Positions 33,722-42,808 are shown, counted from the first letter of the stretch. The stretch is DNA of 64,000 bases from Armatimonadetes bacterium UBA5352 (GCA_002411015.1 DHPY01000006.1:1-64000); one strand, 5' to 3'. The notes: a model not told the origin generated them from the sequence alone. A program made the numbers and translations.

Positions 33722-35260
33722 TCAGCGCAGATCGCGCTTGAGCACCTTGCCCGCGGCATTGCGTGGCAGGTAGTCGCGCAGCTCGATCACCTGCGGCACC
33801 TGGTAGCTCGCAAGTGACCGCACGCACGCCTCTTTCACTGCGCGCAGCTCAAGCTGCACTCCATCCTCGGGGACAATCACTGCCTTCACGAGTTCGCCGA
33901 GGTAGGAGCGGATACCGGTGGCGGGCACCCCGACCACCGCCACCTCGCTGACGCCGGGGAGCGCCAGGATGACCTCCTCCACCTCCCCCGCGATCACATT
34001 CTCGCCCCCGACAATAATGACGTCCTTCTCGCGCCCGTGGACGTAGAGATAGCCGTCGTCATCGTAGTGCGCGAGATCGCCCGTGTGGAACCAGTCGTCG
34101 CGGATCTCCTGCTCGAGGCGCCCCGGCATCCCCCAGTAGCCGGGGATCACGTTCGCGCGGTGGATCAGCAACTCGCCCGTCACTCCTGCCTCGACCTCAT
34201 TCCCCTCGGCATCCGCAACGATCGCGCGAACCTCCGGCAGCGGCTTCCCGACTGAGTCCGCGTGCGAGAGGGCGTCCTCGCTCGGGAGCACGTGCGTCAC
34301 GGACGTGGTCTCCGTGAGGCCGAAGAAGTTCCTCAGGGCGATGTGGGGGAGAAGCTCGCGCAGGCGCACGACGGTCTCCGGGTGCATCGGCGAGCCCGCG
34401 TAGGAGACCAGCCGCAGCGACGAGGTGTCACGCGCGGCAAGCTCATCGCCCTGCGCGAGCATCGCGAAGAGCGTGGGCGGGCCGAGGAAGGTCGTCACCC
34501 GCGCGCTCTCGATCAGGTCGAGAAGCTCGGAGCGATCCGGCCGCAGGGCGATTGCCAACGTACTGCCGAGGTACGCGGAGGATGGGAGGAGCGAGTAGAG
34601 GGCGGTGCAGTGGAACATCGGCAGCGCCAGCATGTGCACGTCCCCATGCCGGAACGAGTGCGCGACGAGGCAGTTCTTCACGTTGAACAGCAGGTCCGCG
34701 TGGCGCATCATCGCGCCCTTGGGCTTGCCGGTGGTGCCGGAGGTATACGCGATGACCGCGAGATCCTCGGGGCGAGGATCAGCGTCGGTGAATCCCTCCG
34801 AGGCAGGCGTTGAGGTGAGCTGCTCGAAGCTCAGGTCACTCTCTCTCGCCGGCTCGGCGACGATCAGGCGCTCGACCGCCGCGGTATCGGGTAGGAGGCC
34901 GGTGATCTGCTCCTGCACGCGCCCGTGCGTGATGAGTACGCGGGCGCCGGTGTCCGCGAGACAGTGCGCCATCCCCTCATCACCGAGCCGGCAGTTGATC
35001 GCGGCGACGACGCCACCGGCGCGCATGATCGCCCAGTAGGCCAGGTAGAACTCGACGCAGTTCGGCATGGCAATGGCGACCGGCTCGCTCTCGGAGACGC
35101 CGTGGCGGCGGCCCAAGGCATCGGCAGCGCGAGCGGTGAGATCATCCATCTCGCGCCAGGAGTATGTTCGGCCCTCGTAGATCGCGGCAGTCTTATTCGG
35201 GAAGCGCGCGGCGCTGGTGCGCCAGTACTGCACGATGTTCCGCATCTCTGGGCCGGGCAA
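33722..35260 (-). CDS. AMP-dependent acyl-CoA synthetase/ligase
   Basis: A 512-residue member of the ANL superfamily. The ATP/AMP signature AYTSGTTGKPKGAMM is present, as are GLTETTSVTH (adenylate-binding), GDLAHYDDDGYLYVHGREKD (hinge) and the C-terminal catalytic Lys in PRNAAGKVLKRDL. It activates a carboxylic acid to its CoA ester through an acyl-AMP; the overall look is that of medium/long-chain fatty-acyl-CoA synthetases. The likely start is a TTG at 35260 with GGAGGG upstream; an ATG five codons later is possible. The stop is 11 bases from the pilin gene stop (convergent). Confidence 0.9.
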   Translation of the reverse strand: MPGPEMRNIVQYWRTSAARFPNKTAAIYEGRTYSWREMDDLTARAADALGRRHGVSESEPVAIAMPNCVEFYLAYWAIMRAGGVVAAINCRLGDEGMAHCLADTGARVLITHGRVQEQITGLLPDTAAVERLIVAEPARESDLSFEQLTSTPASEGFTDADPRPEDLAVIAYTSGTTGKPKGAMMRHADLLFNVKNCLVAHSFRHGDVHMLALPMFHCTALYSLLPSSAYLGSTLAIALRPDRSELLDLIESARVTTFLGPPTLFAMLAQGDELAARDTSSLRLVSYAGSPMHPETVVRLRELLPHIALRNFFGLTETTSVTHVLPSEDALSHADSVGKPLPEVRAIVADAEGNEVEAGVTGELLIHRANVIPGYWGMPGRLEQEIRDDWFHTGDLAHYDDDGYLYVHGREKDVIIVGGENVIAGEVEEVILALPGVSEVAVVGVPATGIRSYLGELVKAVIVPEDGVQLELRAVKEACVRSLASYQVPQVIELRDYLPRNAAGKVLKRDLR

Positions 35261-35273
35261 GGCTGTCCCTCCG

Positions 35274-37565
35274 CTAACCGCCGACCTGGTAGATATGCAC
35301 TGCGTAGGGCGCGAAGATGTCGCCGACCTCGCCGGTGTTCGTGGCGATCACAGCGCGGTCCTCGAAGAGCACCTCGACCTCCTCATTGGGCTGCGCCCCG
35401 ATCCTGAAGGCCAGGGCGGCAGTGGTGTCGGCCGTGTTCACCGCGACGACCACGCGCGCGTCTCCAAGCTGCCAGGAGGCCATCTGCACCGGCGAGTCCC
35501 ACGGCAGGGCGATCTGTTCGGGGTCGCCGTCAAGCAACGCCGGCTCGAGGTACTGAAGCTGCCGGTTCGTCTCCACGATCCCCGCCCACAGCTCCGGCTC
35601 GTCGCGCGCGATCTGGTACGATGACCGCTGGCCGACTGCAGGCAGGTTCCATGCGTGGTAGATCACGCCATCGGCTCCTGCCATCAACGCGAGGTAGACC
35701 ATCGCCCGGTTCTCATCGGCGCTCGGGGCGCGGTCATCCGGTGGCGGAGTGGGGCTCAGTTCATTGAGCCAGCGGGTGCCGGAGGACTGGACGATCGCCC
35801 AGACCGGCTTGAGGCCATTAGTCGCCTCGCGCGCGGCACGGACTGCCTCCGCGACGGCGGTCAGCGGCTTGTGCGGCACGGGATCGCTCCACGCAAGCAC
35901 GACGTCGGCCAGTTTCGCGTACTCGGCCATCGCGGCGTTGGGGCGAAGCGCGAGGTAGATCGGATGGTGCGCGTCCGCCTCGGCGATCGACGGGTAGGGA
36001 CCAGAGCGCGTCTTCCGATAGGCCTGCGAGAGCGTGTCGTACTGGACGAACTTCGTGTCGGGCAGATCGATGCCGCTCCAGCCGACCATCGCCGGGTGGC
36101 CGTAGTACTTCTGCGTCATGTACTCCCAGAAGTTGCCGTCGAGCGTGTCGGATGAGAGGATGACCTTCATCTGAGCATCGCGCGCGGTGTTCGCGTACTG
36201 GATGCTGATGAGGCGGGAGGGGGTGATCGTGATGTTGAAGCCGGCCTCCGACAGCCGCGCCAGGTCGCTCGCCTGCGGTACCTCGTAGATGGCGATAGGG
36301 AAGATTGGCGCCCCGTTCACCCAGAGCCGGCGCGCCTCGTCGTAGCCGGTCTCCGCCTGCGCAAGCGGCACGCGGCTCACCGGGAGGTCTATCTGCTGCG
36401 CCTTCCCGGCGAGGGAGGCGGTCACGCGAACCACGTAGTCCTGCGTCAGCATCCCGGTCGTCGGGAGCGTCAGTCGCCACGGCCCCGCCATACCTTCGCC
36501 GCTGAGGAACTCGACGTCGCCGGAGCGCTCGCCGGTGCCGACCATCGCCTCAAGCTGGGCCGTGCGCGCGAGTTCCGGCACAGCGTTGATCCTCCCCTCG
36601 ACGACGATGCGCTCGCTGGGGATGCTTGAGAGTATCGCGCCACGGAACGCCGGCTGCACGACGCGCGCGGTCACCAGGCCGGGAACGTCCTGCAGCCAGA
36701 TGCCGTAGATCACATCCGGCTCCTTCCCGGTGAGAGTCACGCGGAGCCGATGCGGCGTATCGTAGGCGTAGGGGTACGTGATGGCGAGGTCGCGATCTGA
36801 GCCGGGTGGCAGGTCGCACGATGTGCTCTGCCGGATGACGCGCTTCTTACCCTCTTCACGCGCCTCCATCGAAAGCTGTAGCGGGACGGGGCGATCGGAG
36901 TTGTTGCGGACGCGGCAGAGCAGCGAGCGGCGGTCCGGCATCTGCGCGATATCGCCCGCGCGGGTCAGTTCGGCCTCGATCTCGCCCTCAACCGGTCTCA
37001 GGGCGACGCTGTCCCAAGAGACCTTGCCCTTGCCCATGATGCGCAGGAAGACCACTATCTGCCGCGCACCCTCAGGGACGGCCATCCGCGTCGCATACGC
37101 GGTCCAGGAGCCAGACTCGGAGATCGGGTGAGACTCGCTATGCAGTTCGGGTGTGCTGAACTCGCGCTCGGCGAAGTCCGCTCCGTAGGCGGCAAGAGTC
37201 ACCACCGCCTGCGGGTGCTCTTCGGTGCGGTAGAAGCAGGAGAAGAAGACCTCATCGGTCTCGGCGCGGTCAACATCCACCGGCAGACAGAATGCGGTGA
37301 AGTCCGCGGGGAAAGCCGGGGCCTGGAGAGTGAGTGCCTGCTTGCCGAAGGCAGCCTGCTTCTGCACGACCTCACCCCTGGCGAGGTTATCTCCGCGGAA
37401 GTCGTGGAATGACCAGCCCTGCGGTGCGTCACCGGCGACCGGCGCTTCGAAGTCGCCGTTACGCAGCAGGTTCTGAGCCAGGGCCGGAGTAATGCAGGCG
37501 GCGACGAGCACCGCCAGCAGCGTGGTGAGGATGCTCCCCCGCTGGATGGCTCTACGCAACTGCAA
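35274..37565 (-). CDS. Secreted glycosidase-like protein with N-terminal CBM-like domain
   Basis: A 763-residue exported protein. After the signal peptide (ends ITPALA-Q), NLLRNGDFEAP opens a CBM4/9-like jelly roll to about residue 195. Beta-sandwich segments follow. Residues about 400-690 read as a TIM-barrel with VWAIVQSSG, MVYLALMAGADGVIYHAWN and similar strands, as in GH5/GH42-clan proteins; catalytic Glu residues are not assigned. A beta domain ends the protein. The TTG start is weak evidence and overlaps the end of the ClpN-RidA gene by 14 bases. Confidence 0.65.
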   Translation of the reverse strand: MQLRRAIQRGSILTTLLAVLVAACITPALAQNLLRNGDFEAPVAGDAPQGWSFHDFRGDNLARGEVVQKQAAFGKQALTLQAPAFPADFTAFCLPVDVDRAETDEVFFSCFYRTEEHPQAVVTLAAYGADFAEREFSTPELHSESHPISESGSWTAYATRMAVPEGARQIVVFLRIMGKGKVSWDSVALRPVEGEIEAELTRAGDIAQMPDRRSLLCRVRNNSDRPVPLQLSMEAREEGKKRVIRQSTSCDLPPGSDRDLAITYPYAYDTPHRLRVTLTGKEPDVIYGIWLQDVPGLVTARVVQPAFRGAILSSIPSERIVVEGRINAVPELARTAQLEAMVGTGERSGDVEFLSGEGMAGPWRLTLPTTGMLTQDYVVRVTASLAGKAQQIDLPVSRVPLAQAETGYDEARRLWVNGAPIFPIAIYEVPQASDLARLSEAGFNITITPSRLISIQYANTARDAQMKVILSSDTLDGNFWEYMTQKYYGHPAMVGWSGIDLPDTKFVQYDTLSQAYRKTRSGPYPSIAEADAHHPIYLALRPNAAMAEYAKLADVVLAWSDPVPHKPLTAVAEAVRAAREATNGLKPVWAIVQSSGTRWLNELSPTPPPDDRAPSADENRAMVYLALMAGADGVIYHAWNLPAVGQRSSYQIARDEPELWAGIVETNRQLQYLEPALLDGDPEQIALPWDSPVQMASWQLGDARVVVAVNTADTTAALAFRIGAQPNEEVEVLFEDRAVIATNTGEVGDIFAPYAVHIYQVGG

Positions 37566-38562
37566 TCGCCTCCACTTCTATCTGGGCCCCCAGCGGCAGC
37601 GCGGCCACCTGTACGGTGGAGCGGGCCGGCGGGTCTTCCTTGAAGTACTCCGCGTAGAGCGCGTTGAAGGCCGCGAACTGTCCCATATCGGTCAGGAAGA
37701 CGGTGGTCTTCACAACGTTCGCAAGGCCCACCCCGCAGTCCTCAAGCAGCAGCGTCAGGTTATCGAGCAGGCGGCGCACCTGGTCCTCGAGGGTCTCCTC
37801 CAGTTGCTTCGTTGCGGGGTCAATCCCGACGATGCCCGAGCAGAAGATCATGCCGTTCGCGCGAACAGCCTGGGAGTACGGACCAACGGCCGCCGGGATC
37901 CGATCACTCGACAGCGCCTCGTGCTCCATCGCTCCACTCCCTGTCTCCTGCAGCGGTTGCTCAACCATCTCTGCAATCTGCTCGAGCAGGCTCTCGGCCC
38001 TCTCGCGGTGCATGCGCATATCCGCGGCGGCGGCCTGTGCCCTGGCGAGAAGCTCCCGTGCGGCGATGGCGATTGCCTCGGGAGTGGCCCCGCCGCCGGG
38101 CACAGACGCAGGCTCGCTCTCAGGCGCCGGCCCTTTCTCGATCGCCGCCCTGACCGCCTCCGCCGTGACGCCGCGCTCCTTGAGCGCCTCAAACGCCGGA
38201 CCGCGCGGTTCTCGGACGAGCCCGAGCAGGATGTGTTCGGTTCCGATGCGCTGATCGTTGGGCTCTCGCACCTCCGCGTAAGCCACCTGCAGCACCCGCT
38301 GGGCCTGAGGCGTGAACGCCATCTCCTTCGACGGAGCCTGCGTTTTGCCCACCGCCGCGCTCGCGCGCACCTCCGCGAGCACCGCCTCCATGTCCACTCC
38401 GAGTTCCCGCAGGATCTCGTATCCCCTGCCCTCGCCCATCCGGAGTATACCGAGCAGGATGTGCTCGGTGCCGATCAGCGTCTGGAAAACCCTCGATGCC
38501 TCGTCATTCGCCGTGACCATGACGCGGCGCGCGCGAGGTGTGAACCGCTGCCACAGCTCCAT
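37552..38562 (-). CDS. ClpN-ClpN-RidA fusion protein
   Basis: A 336-residue protein joining two parts rarely found together. Residues about 1-125 hold two Clp N-domain repeats (FTPRARRVMVTANDEAS with TEHILLGILR, and FTPQAQRVL with TEHILLGLVR), as at the front of ClpC/ClpA. A Pro/Glu-rich linker and helix follow. Residues about 220-335 are a complete RidA/YjgF domain: GPYSQAV, FCSGIVGIDP, PARSTVQVAALP (catalytic Arg) and IEVEAIAVA. There is no AAA+ ATPase or protease part. ClpN domains bind substrates or adaptors; RidA hydrolyses reactive imines and can act as a chaperone. ATG 38562 is preceded by AGGGG. Confidence 0.85.
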   Translation of the reverse strand: MELWQRFTPRARRVMVTANDEASRVFQTLIGTEHILLGILRMGEGRGYEILRELGVDMEAVLAEVRASAAVGKTQAPSKEMAFTPQAQRVLQVAYAEVREPNDQRIGTEHILLGLVREPRGPAFEALKERGVTAEAVRAAIEKGPAPESEPASVPGGGATPEAIAIAARELLARAQAAAADMRMHRERAESLLEQIAEMVEQPLQETGSGAMEHEALSSDRIPAAVGPYSQAVRANGMIFCSGIVGIDPATKQLEETLEDQVRRLLDNLTLLLEDCGVGLANVVKTTVFLTDMGQFAAFNALYAEYFKEDPPARSTVQVAALPLGAQIEVEAIAVA

Positions 38563-38627
38563 GCAGAACACCCCTGTCGGTTGCGGCCATGAACGCCGAA
38601 GCACGTCGGGCCGATCGGTCGGGCGCC

Positions 38628-39605
38628 TCAGCAGGCCCCGATCGACCGTGCCCAGTACACTCTGCGATGCAGGCGGTTCTTGATGACGGTCGCCGTCCCG
38701 AGGACCTCCCCGCCACAGCCGGCGAAGAGACCGCTCAAGTCATCCACCGTCACCACCGCCACGAGCCGCGCAACTTCCAGCGCGTGCTCAACCAGCCCGC
38801 GCGCCACGTCGTCACAGCGCTCACTGCTGATGCCGTAGGGAAGATCGAGCACCGCGCCGTTCCACGACCCGCGAGCAGTCCGCCCGTCGCCGACGACCAG
38901 CCACGCCGCCTGCTGGTGATGACAGATGTTGGCGGCGGCTTGTTCCACGATTGTCCGATTTATCTCCCACCCGAACGGCTCGATTCCCATCGAGCTTGCC
39001 TCAACAAGCGCTGTTCCGGAGCCGCAACAGGGGTCAATAAGCCTGTCGCCCGGCACCGCCACGAGGTTCACCATCGCCCGCGCGATCCTCGGCGGGAGCG
39101 CGCTGGAGTACTGATGTGGCCGCTGCTCGTGCCCCAGCCAGCCATTCGTGGTGCGCGAGACCAGCTCGCTCAGCAGCCACTCACGCTCGTGAACCTGCGC
39201 GATCAGCTCTACCGCGGGGCGGGAGAGATCCGGCCTGCCGATGATGGTATTCGCCACGGCGCGCTCGATCTGCTGCGAGCTGGAGACCTTGGTGCCCCGA
39301 CGCTTGCGCGCGTGCACCCTGAAGCGCTCCATGCGTAGCTGCAGATCGGCGGCTGCCGCGAGCATCTCATCGAGCGTCGTGCCGCGCGCGAGGAGCCTGC
39401 AGCACTCCGCGACGTAGGCTGCGCGCCCGACGTCCACTCCCGCACGCGCCCAGAGCAGTCCGGGATGATCGCTCGCGTCCTCGCGCTCATTCCATGGAGG
39501 ATGCGCGGGCGCGCGCTCCCCCGTCAGCGCCTCAAACTCGAGCCGCGCAAGCTCATCGTGGCCCGGTGGCGAGACGACGCGGTAGTGATAGCGCGGGTCG
39601 GTCAC
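38628..39605 (-). CDS. TRM11/UPF0020-like RNA methylase
   Basis: A 325-residue methyltransferase. The N-terminal half contains a THUMP-like segment (FRVHARKRRGTKVSSSQQI). The Rossmann core has motif I LIDPCCGSGTALVEA and motif IV AVLDLPYG, a variant of the N/D-PPY catalytic motif used for base N-methylation. Such enzymes methylate tRNA or rRNA bases (for example m2G). The GTG start overlaps the stop of the radical SAM gene (GTGA), so the two are translationally coupled. Confidence 0.85.
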   Translation of the reverse strand: MTDPRYHYRVVSPPGHDELARLEFEALTGERAPAHPPWNEREDASDHPGLLWARAGVDVGRAAYVAECCRLLARGTTLDEMLAAAADLQLRMERFRVHARKRRGTKVSSSQQIERAVANTIIGRPDLSRPAVELIAQVHEREWLLSELVSRTTNGWLGHEQRPHQYSSALPPRIARAMVNLVAVPGDRLIDPCCGSGTALVEASSMGIEPFGWEINRTIVEQAAANICHHQQAAWLVVGDGRTARGSWNGAVLDLPYGISSERCDDVARGLVEHALEVARLVAVVTVDDLSGLFAGCGGEVLGTATVIKNRLHRRVYWARSIGAC

Positions 39606-41167
39606 AGCCGCGCTTCCCTGAGGAGGCAGTCACCCACCACGTCCCACGGCAACGCGTCGGGCTGCTCGGCAAGGTACTCCTCGACTCTGAGGCCGGCCTC
39701 CCGCAGGGCCCGCTCGAAATCGCCCGGCCCACCACCCGCGGCCTCGATCAGGATCGGCGTCAGTTCGCGCCCGCCGCGTCCCAGCACCGTCTGGATCGCG
39801 CTCGCGCGCGCAGAGGATGCGCGGACGTCGGTCCTTGTGGCCGCGCGTACCGCCTTCGAGAGACGTCGCATGCGGTTCTGAACGTGACCTGGGTCCGGCA
39901 CGGCGATCCGCGCGAACTCCGTGTGCGGCTTCGGCACGAGCGCATTCACGGAGGCTGTGAGGTGGATCCCCGGCACCTCGGCCTCCAGCCGCTCCAGGAA
40001 CTCGACGGTCGGCTCGATGGCCGCGTCGGTCTCCTGCGGCAGCCCGAGCAGGAAGTAGAGCCTGACATCCGTGAGGCCCACTTCCGCAGCCATCTGAAGC
40101 GCGTTCCGCACCACCTGGTAGTCCATCCGCTTGCCAATGATGTCCGCCAACTCCGGGTCGGCAGTCTCGGGCGCGAGCGTGATCGTGCGCTGGCCGCTGG
40201 CGGCGAGTGCCGCGAGCAACTCGGGAGTAACACCCTCCGCCCGCAGTGAGGAGGTGCTGACCTTGCCGCCCATGGACACGATCTCCGTAGCGATGCGCTC
40301 GATCTCCGGGTGATCGGCGACCGCGGCTCCAACAAGCCCGATACGGGATGTGCGCTGCAGCCCCTCGCGCGCGCTCTCGATGATGGCCTCGGCACTGCGG
40401 TTGCGCAGCGGCGCATAGATCTGCCTCGCGAGGCAGAACCGGCAGCCGCGGGGGCAGCCTCGCCCCGTCTCGATGAGGAACGTTGACGGGAACTCCGAAT
40501 GCGGGGAGAGCACCTCCGTGGTGGTCGGGACGGCGTCCACATTGCTCAGCGCGATGCGCGATACCGGTAGCTCCTGCTCATCGAGAGCCGGGACGTAGAA
40601 GCCGCCGATGGTGGTGAGGCCCTCGAGGAGCGCCTCACGCCCCTCCTCGGAGCCGCGATCGTGCGTCAGCAGCAGGTCGATCAGCGGGCCGACCACCGGC
40701 TCAATCTCGCCGATGAAGAGCGCATCTGCGATCGGAGCGAGCGGTTGCGGGTTGGCCGTGATAGCGGGGCCACCGGCGAGCACGATGGGGGAGTGCAGGG
40801 TCCGATCGGCCGACAGCACCGGCACACCGCCCTCCTCGAGCACCGCCGGAATGTTCAGCCAGTCGAGCTCGTAGGAAGACGTAATCGCAATAACATCGAA
40901 TGCGCCGAGTGCCGTGTCGTGCTCCAGCGAGCGGAGGGTGTCGTCGCGCCTGCGGTCCTGCTCCGGGATGCCGGGACAGAAGACCCGTTCACACAGCACG
41001 TCGCCATGGTCGTTGAAGAGCCGGTACAGGCTCTGGACGGCGAGATTGGCCATGCCGACTGCGTAGGAGCTGGGGAAGAGCAGGGCGACACGAAGACGCC
41101 CGCTGCCTTTCGGCGCCCCGTGGACGAAGATTTCATCTGCCAGGACGTCTCTGCGGAAGAGTTGCAA
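39602..41167 (-). CDS. B12-binding-type radical SAM protein (YgiQ/TIGR03960-like)
   Basis: A 521-residue protein. The N-terminal 190 residues form a B12-binding-like domain (VALLFPSSYAVGMANLAVQS, IVLAGGPAITANP). The radical SAM cluster motif CPRGCRFC lies at about residues 236-243, inside GRGCPRGCRFCLAR, and the core (STSSLRAEGVT, TITLAPETADPEL, YFLLGLPQETD) follows. A helical end replaces the poxtA-like domain of longer family members. Role unknown; relatives are linked to ribosomal or RNA modification. The TTG at 41167 is chosen for its GGGAGG; the frame runs open to 41233. Confidence 0.88.
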   Translation of the reverse strand: MQLFRRDVLADEIFVHGAPKGSGRLRVALLFPSSYAVGMANLAVQSLYRLFNDHGDVLCERVFCPGIPEQDRRRDDTLRSLEHDTALGAFDVIAITSSYELDWLNIPAVLEEGGVPVLSADRTLHSPIVLAGGPAITANPQPLAPIADALFIGEIEPVVGPLIDLLLTHDRGSEEGREALLEGLTTIGGFYVPALDEQELPVSRIALSNVDAVPTTTEVLSPHSEFPSTFLIETGRGCPRGCRFCLARQIYAPLRNRSAEAIIESAREGLQRTSRIGLVGAAVADHPEIERIATEIVSMGGKVSTSSLRAEGVTPELLAALAASGQRTITLAPETADPELADIIGKRMDYQVVRNALQMAAEVGLTDVRLYFLLGLPQETDAAIEPTVEFLERLEAEVPGIHLTASVNALVPKPHTEFARIAVPDPGHVQNRMRRLSKAVRAATRTDVRASSARASAIQTVLGRGGRELTPILIEAAGGGPGDFERALREAGLRVEEYLAEQPDALPWDVVGDCLLREARL

Positions 41168-41251
41168 GATGCCTCCCGATTCCGGGCGCACTGCAGGGCG
41201 AAGCCCCGCCCCCGCGCCGAGTCCGGGCCTCACCTTGACCCTACAGCCTGT

Positions 41252-41280
41252 AATATACCAAAAGCGCCGTGACAGGACAA
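41252..41280 (-). promoter_or_regulatory. Promoter for the radical SAM operon
   Basis: Minus strand: TTGTCC (41280-41275), a 17-base spacer, TATATT (41257-41252). It lies 85 bases before the TTG start and back to back with the plus-strand promoter at 41283. Confidence 0.6.
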
Positions 41281-41282
41281 CC

Positions 41283-41311
41283 TTGACGAGTGACGCAAGA
41301 TCGTGTAATGT
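41283..41311 (+). promoter_or_regulatory. Promoter upstream of secG (distal)
   Basis: TTGACG (41283-41288), a 17-base spacer, TAATGT (41306-41311). It gives a secG leader of about 215 bases. Confidence 0.5.
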
Positions 41312-41381
41312 ACCGTCATCTCCGGCCCGGGCACCGAGGCCGGAGCCTGTTATTCCGGTTGCGACTCGTCATGAAGCTCCG

Positions 41382-41410
41382 TTGACATCAGCCGCTCAAT
41401 GCACTACAGT
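41382..41410 (+). promoter_or_regulatory. Promoter upstream of secG (proximal)
   Basis: TTGACA (41382-41387), a 17-base spacer, TACAGT (41405-41410), about 124 bases before the secG ATG. The -35 box is a perfect consensus. Confidence 0.55.
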
Positions 41411-41533
41411 CTCACCAGACCGAGCCGATCAGGCGAAATGGTACGGGCGCGCGAAAACACCGCCCGTTACAATACCCGAACTGATCGCGCAGTTTGCGCG
41501 AAAGAGCCGGGGCGGAAGAGGTAAAAGAGACCG

Positions 41534-41767
41534 ATGATACTTGTGCTCGAGATCCTGTCGGCGATACTTGGCCTCGGCCTGATCGCGTCTGTCGTTCTGC
41601 AGACCTCAAAGGCCGAGAGTTTCTCTGCCGCAATGGGCGGCACGGACGCCAGCCAGTTCCGGAAAGGAACGCGCGAGGAGCTGCTTGCGCGGCTCACCAA
41701 GTACTTCGCGATCGCCTGGATCGTCACGGTGACGGCGGGCACGATCCTGTGGTACCACATACACTAG
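41534..41767 (+). CDS. secG: Preprotein translocase subunit SecG
   Basis: A 77-residue protein with the SecG layout: one hydrophobic helix (VLEILSAILGLGLIASVVLQ), the conserved loop TSKAESFSAAMGG, and a second helix at the C-terminus (IAWIVTVTAGTILWY). It is the small accessory part of the SecYEG channel. An AAGAGG-type site precedes the ATG. It stands next to sigH and the tRNA-tuf-secE cluster, so both small Sec subunits are encoded within 4 kb. Confidence 0.92.
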   Translation: MILVLEILSAILGLGLIASVVLQTSKAESFSAAMGGTDASQFRKGTREELLARLTKYFAIAWIVTVTAGTILWYHIH

Positions 41768-41775
41768 TCGGGTCT

Positions 41776-41796
41776 GCCGGGCCGCCTGGGCCCGGC
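41776..41796 (+). terminator. GC-rich hairpin after secG
   Basis: GCCGGGCC (41776-41783) and GGCCCGGC (41789-41796) pair perfectly, 9 bases past the secG stop. No T run follows, so termination would be Rho-dependent or partial. Confidence 0.4.
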
Positions 41797-41806
41797 GCGA
41801 GAGGGC

Positions 41807-41835
41807 TTGACTTGCCGTCGCCGATGCCCTATACT
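41807..41835 (+). promoter_or_regulatory. Promoter for sigH
   Basis: TTGACT (41807-41812), a 17-base spacer, TATACT (41830-41835): one of the best sigma-A-type promoters in the window. It gives a sigH leader of about 165 bases. Confidence 0.7.
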
Positions 41836-42006
41836 TAATTACCTGCAGCAAAGTCACGAAGCACCTGTGTTCATTGGAATACGACGTACGGTGGCGCCCG
41901 CGGAGGGCGTCGCCGCTAACAGCGGCTAACAGGCGCGATAGGCAGCTTGTTTGCTGTGGGAGCATGCTGCCGTATCGTGGGGTCTACACCGTGGAGGTGG
42001 GGTTGC

Positions 42007-42651
42007 ATGAAGGGGACGGCTAGGACAGACCAGGTGTGGCGCAGCATGGACGAGGACGATGTCATCAGGCTCGCGAAGCAGGGCAGTGGTGAGGCCACGG
42101 AGTTCCTGCTTCGGAAGTACCAGGGGCTTGTCGAGGCCAAGGCCAAAAGCTACTTCCTGATGGGCGCCGAGCGCGAGGACGTTATTCAGGAAGGCATGAT
42201 CGGCCTCTTCAAGGCGATCCGTGACTTCTCAATGCACCGTTTCGGCGGTTTTCGTAAGTTTGCGGCGCTGTGCGTGACGCGCCAGATCATCAGCGCGGTG
42301 AAGTGCGCCAGCCGGCAGAAGCACCACGCGCTCAATTCATACGTTTCCGTGGATGCATCGCTGCCTGACGCCGACGAGGATGGTATGCTGGAGGAGGTGC
42401 TCGCCGAGGAGGGAGAGCACGGTCCGGATACCGCGGTGATTGGCAGAGAGCTCCAGCGTCGGGTGGCGCTGGAGATGGAGCGATCGCTGTCAGAGCTTGA
42501 GCGCGAGGTTCTGCAGGAGTACCTGCGCGGCCACTCCTACAGGGACATCGCGGATGGGCTTGGCACGAATGTCAAGCAAGTTGATAACGCGCTGCAGCGG
42601 GCGAAGAAGAAGCTTGAGGAGTACGTCCCGCTGGGCCTGCCTACTGCCTGA
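42007..42651 (+). CDS. sigH: Sigma-H-type RNA polymerase sigma factor
   Basis: A 214-residue sigma-70 family protein of the SigH/Spo0H group. Region 2 reads from DDVIRLAKQGS to DVIQEGMIGLFKAIRDF, and the group-specific RQIISAVKCASRQKH then LNSYVSVDASL follow it. Region 4 (ELEREVLQEYLRGHSYRDIA) ends with an HTH (NVKQVDNALQRAKKK). In Firmicutes this factor sits in the same place, upstream of rpmG-secE-nusG; here tRNA genes and tuf stand between. ATG 42007 has GGAGGTGG upstream; the frame is open to 41947. The start is strong, and the role (stationary phase or development) is by analogy. Confidence 0.9.
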   Translation: MKGTARTDQVWRSMDEDDVIRLAKQGSGEATEFLLRKYQGLVEAKAKSYFLMGAEREDVIQEGMIGLFKAIRDFSMHRFGGFRKFAALCVTRQIISAVKCASRQKHHALNSYVSVDASLPDADEDGMLEEVLAEEGEHGPDTAVIGRELQRRVALEMERSLSELEREVLQEYLRGHSYRDIADGLGTNVKQVDNALQRAKKKLEEYVPLGLPTA

Positions 42652-42733
42652 TGATGCACCAGGCGGATACGGTCTTCTCAACAGACACGGAGTGTGCCCG
42701 GGCCGGGCCGTCCCCGGCGGGTACCACATGCGA

Positions 42734-42808
42734 GCCGGCGTAGCTCAGTGGTAGAGCAGCTCACTTGTAATGAGCAGGTCGTCCGTTCGAATCGGATCGC
42801 CGGCTCCA
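42734..42808 (+). tRNA. tRNA-Thr (TGT)
   Basis: A 75-base tRNA with acceptor GCCGGCG pairing CGCCGGC, discriminator T and an encoded CCA. The anticodon loop CTTGTAA gives TGT. The T-loop TTCGAAT is standard. First of a three-tRNA group upstream of tuf. Confidence 0.95.

Noticed and set aside
41234..41256. TTGACC followed by TAATAT on the plus strand
   Set aside because: The spacer is only about 10 bases; better promoters with 17-base spacers are on each side.
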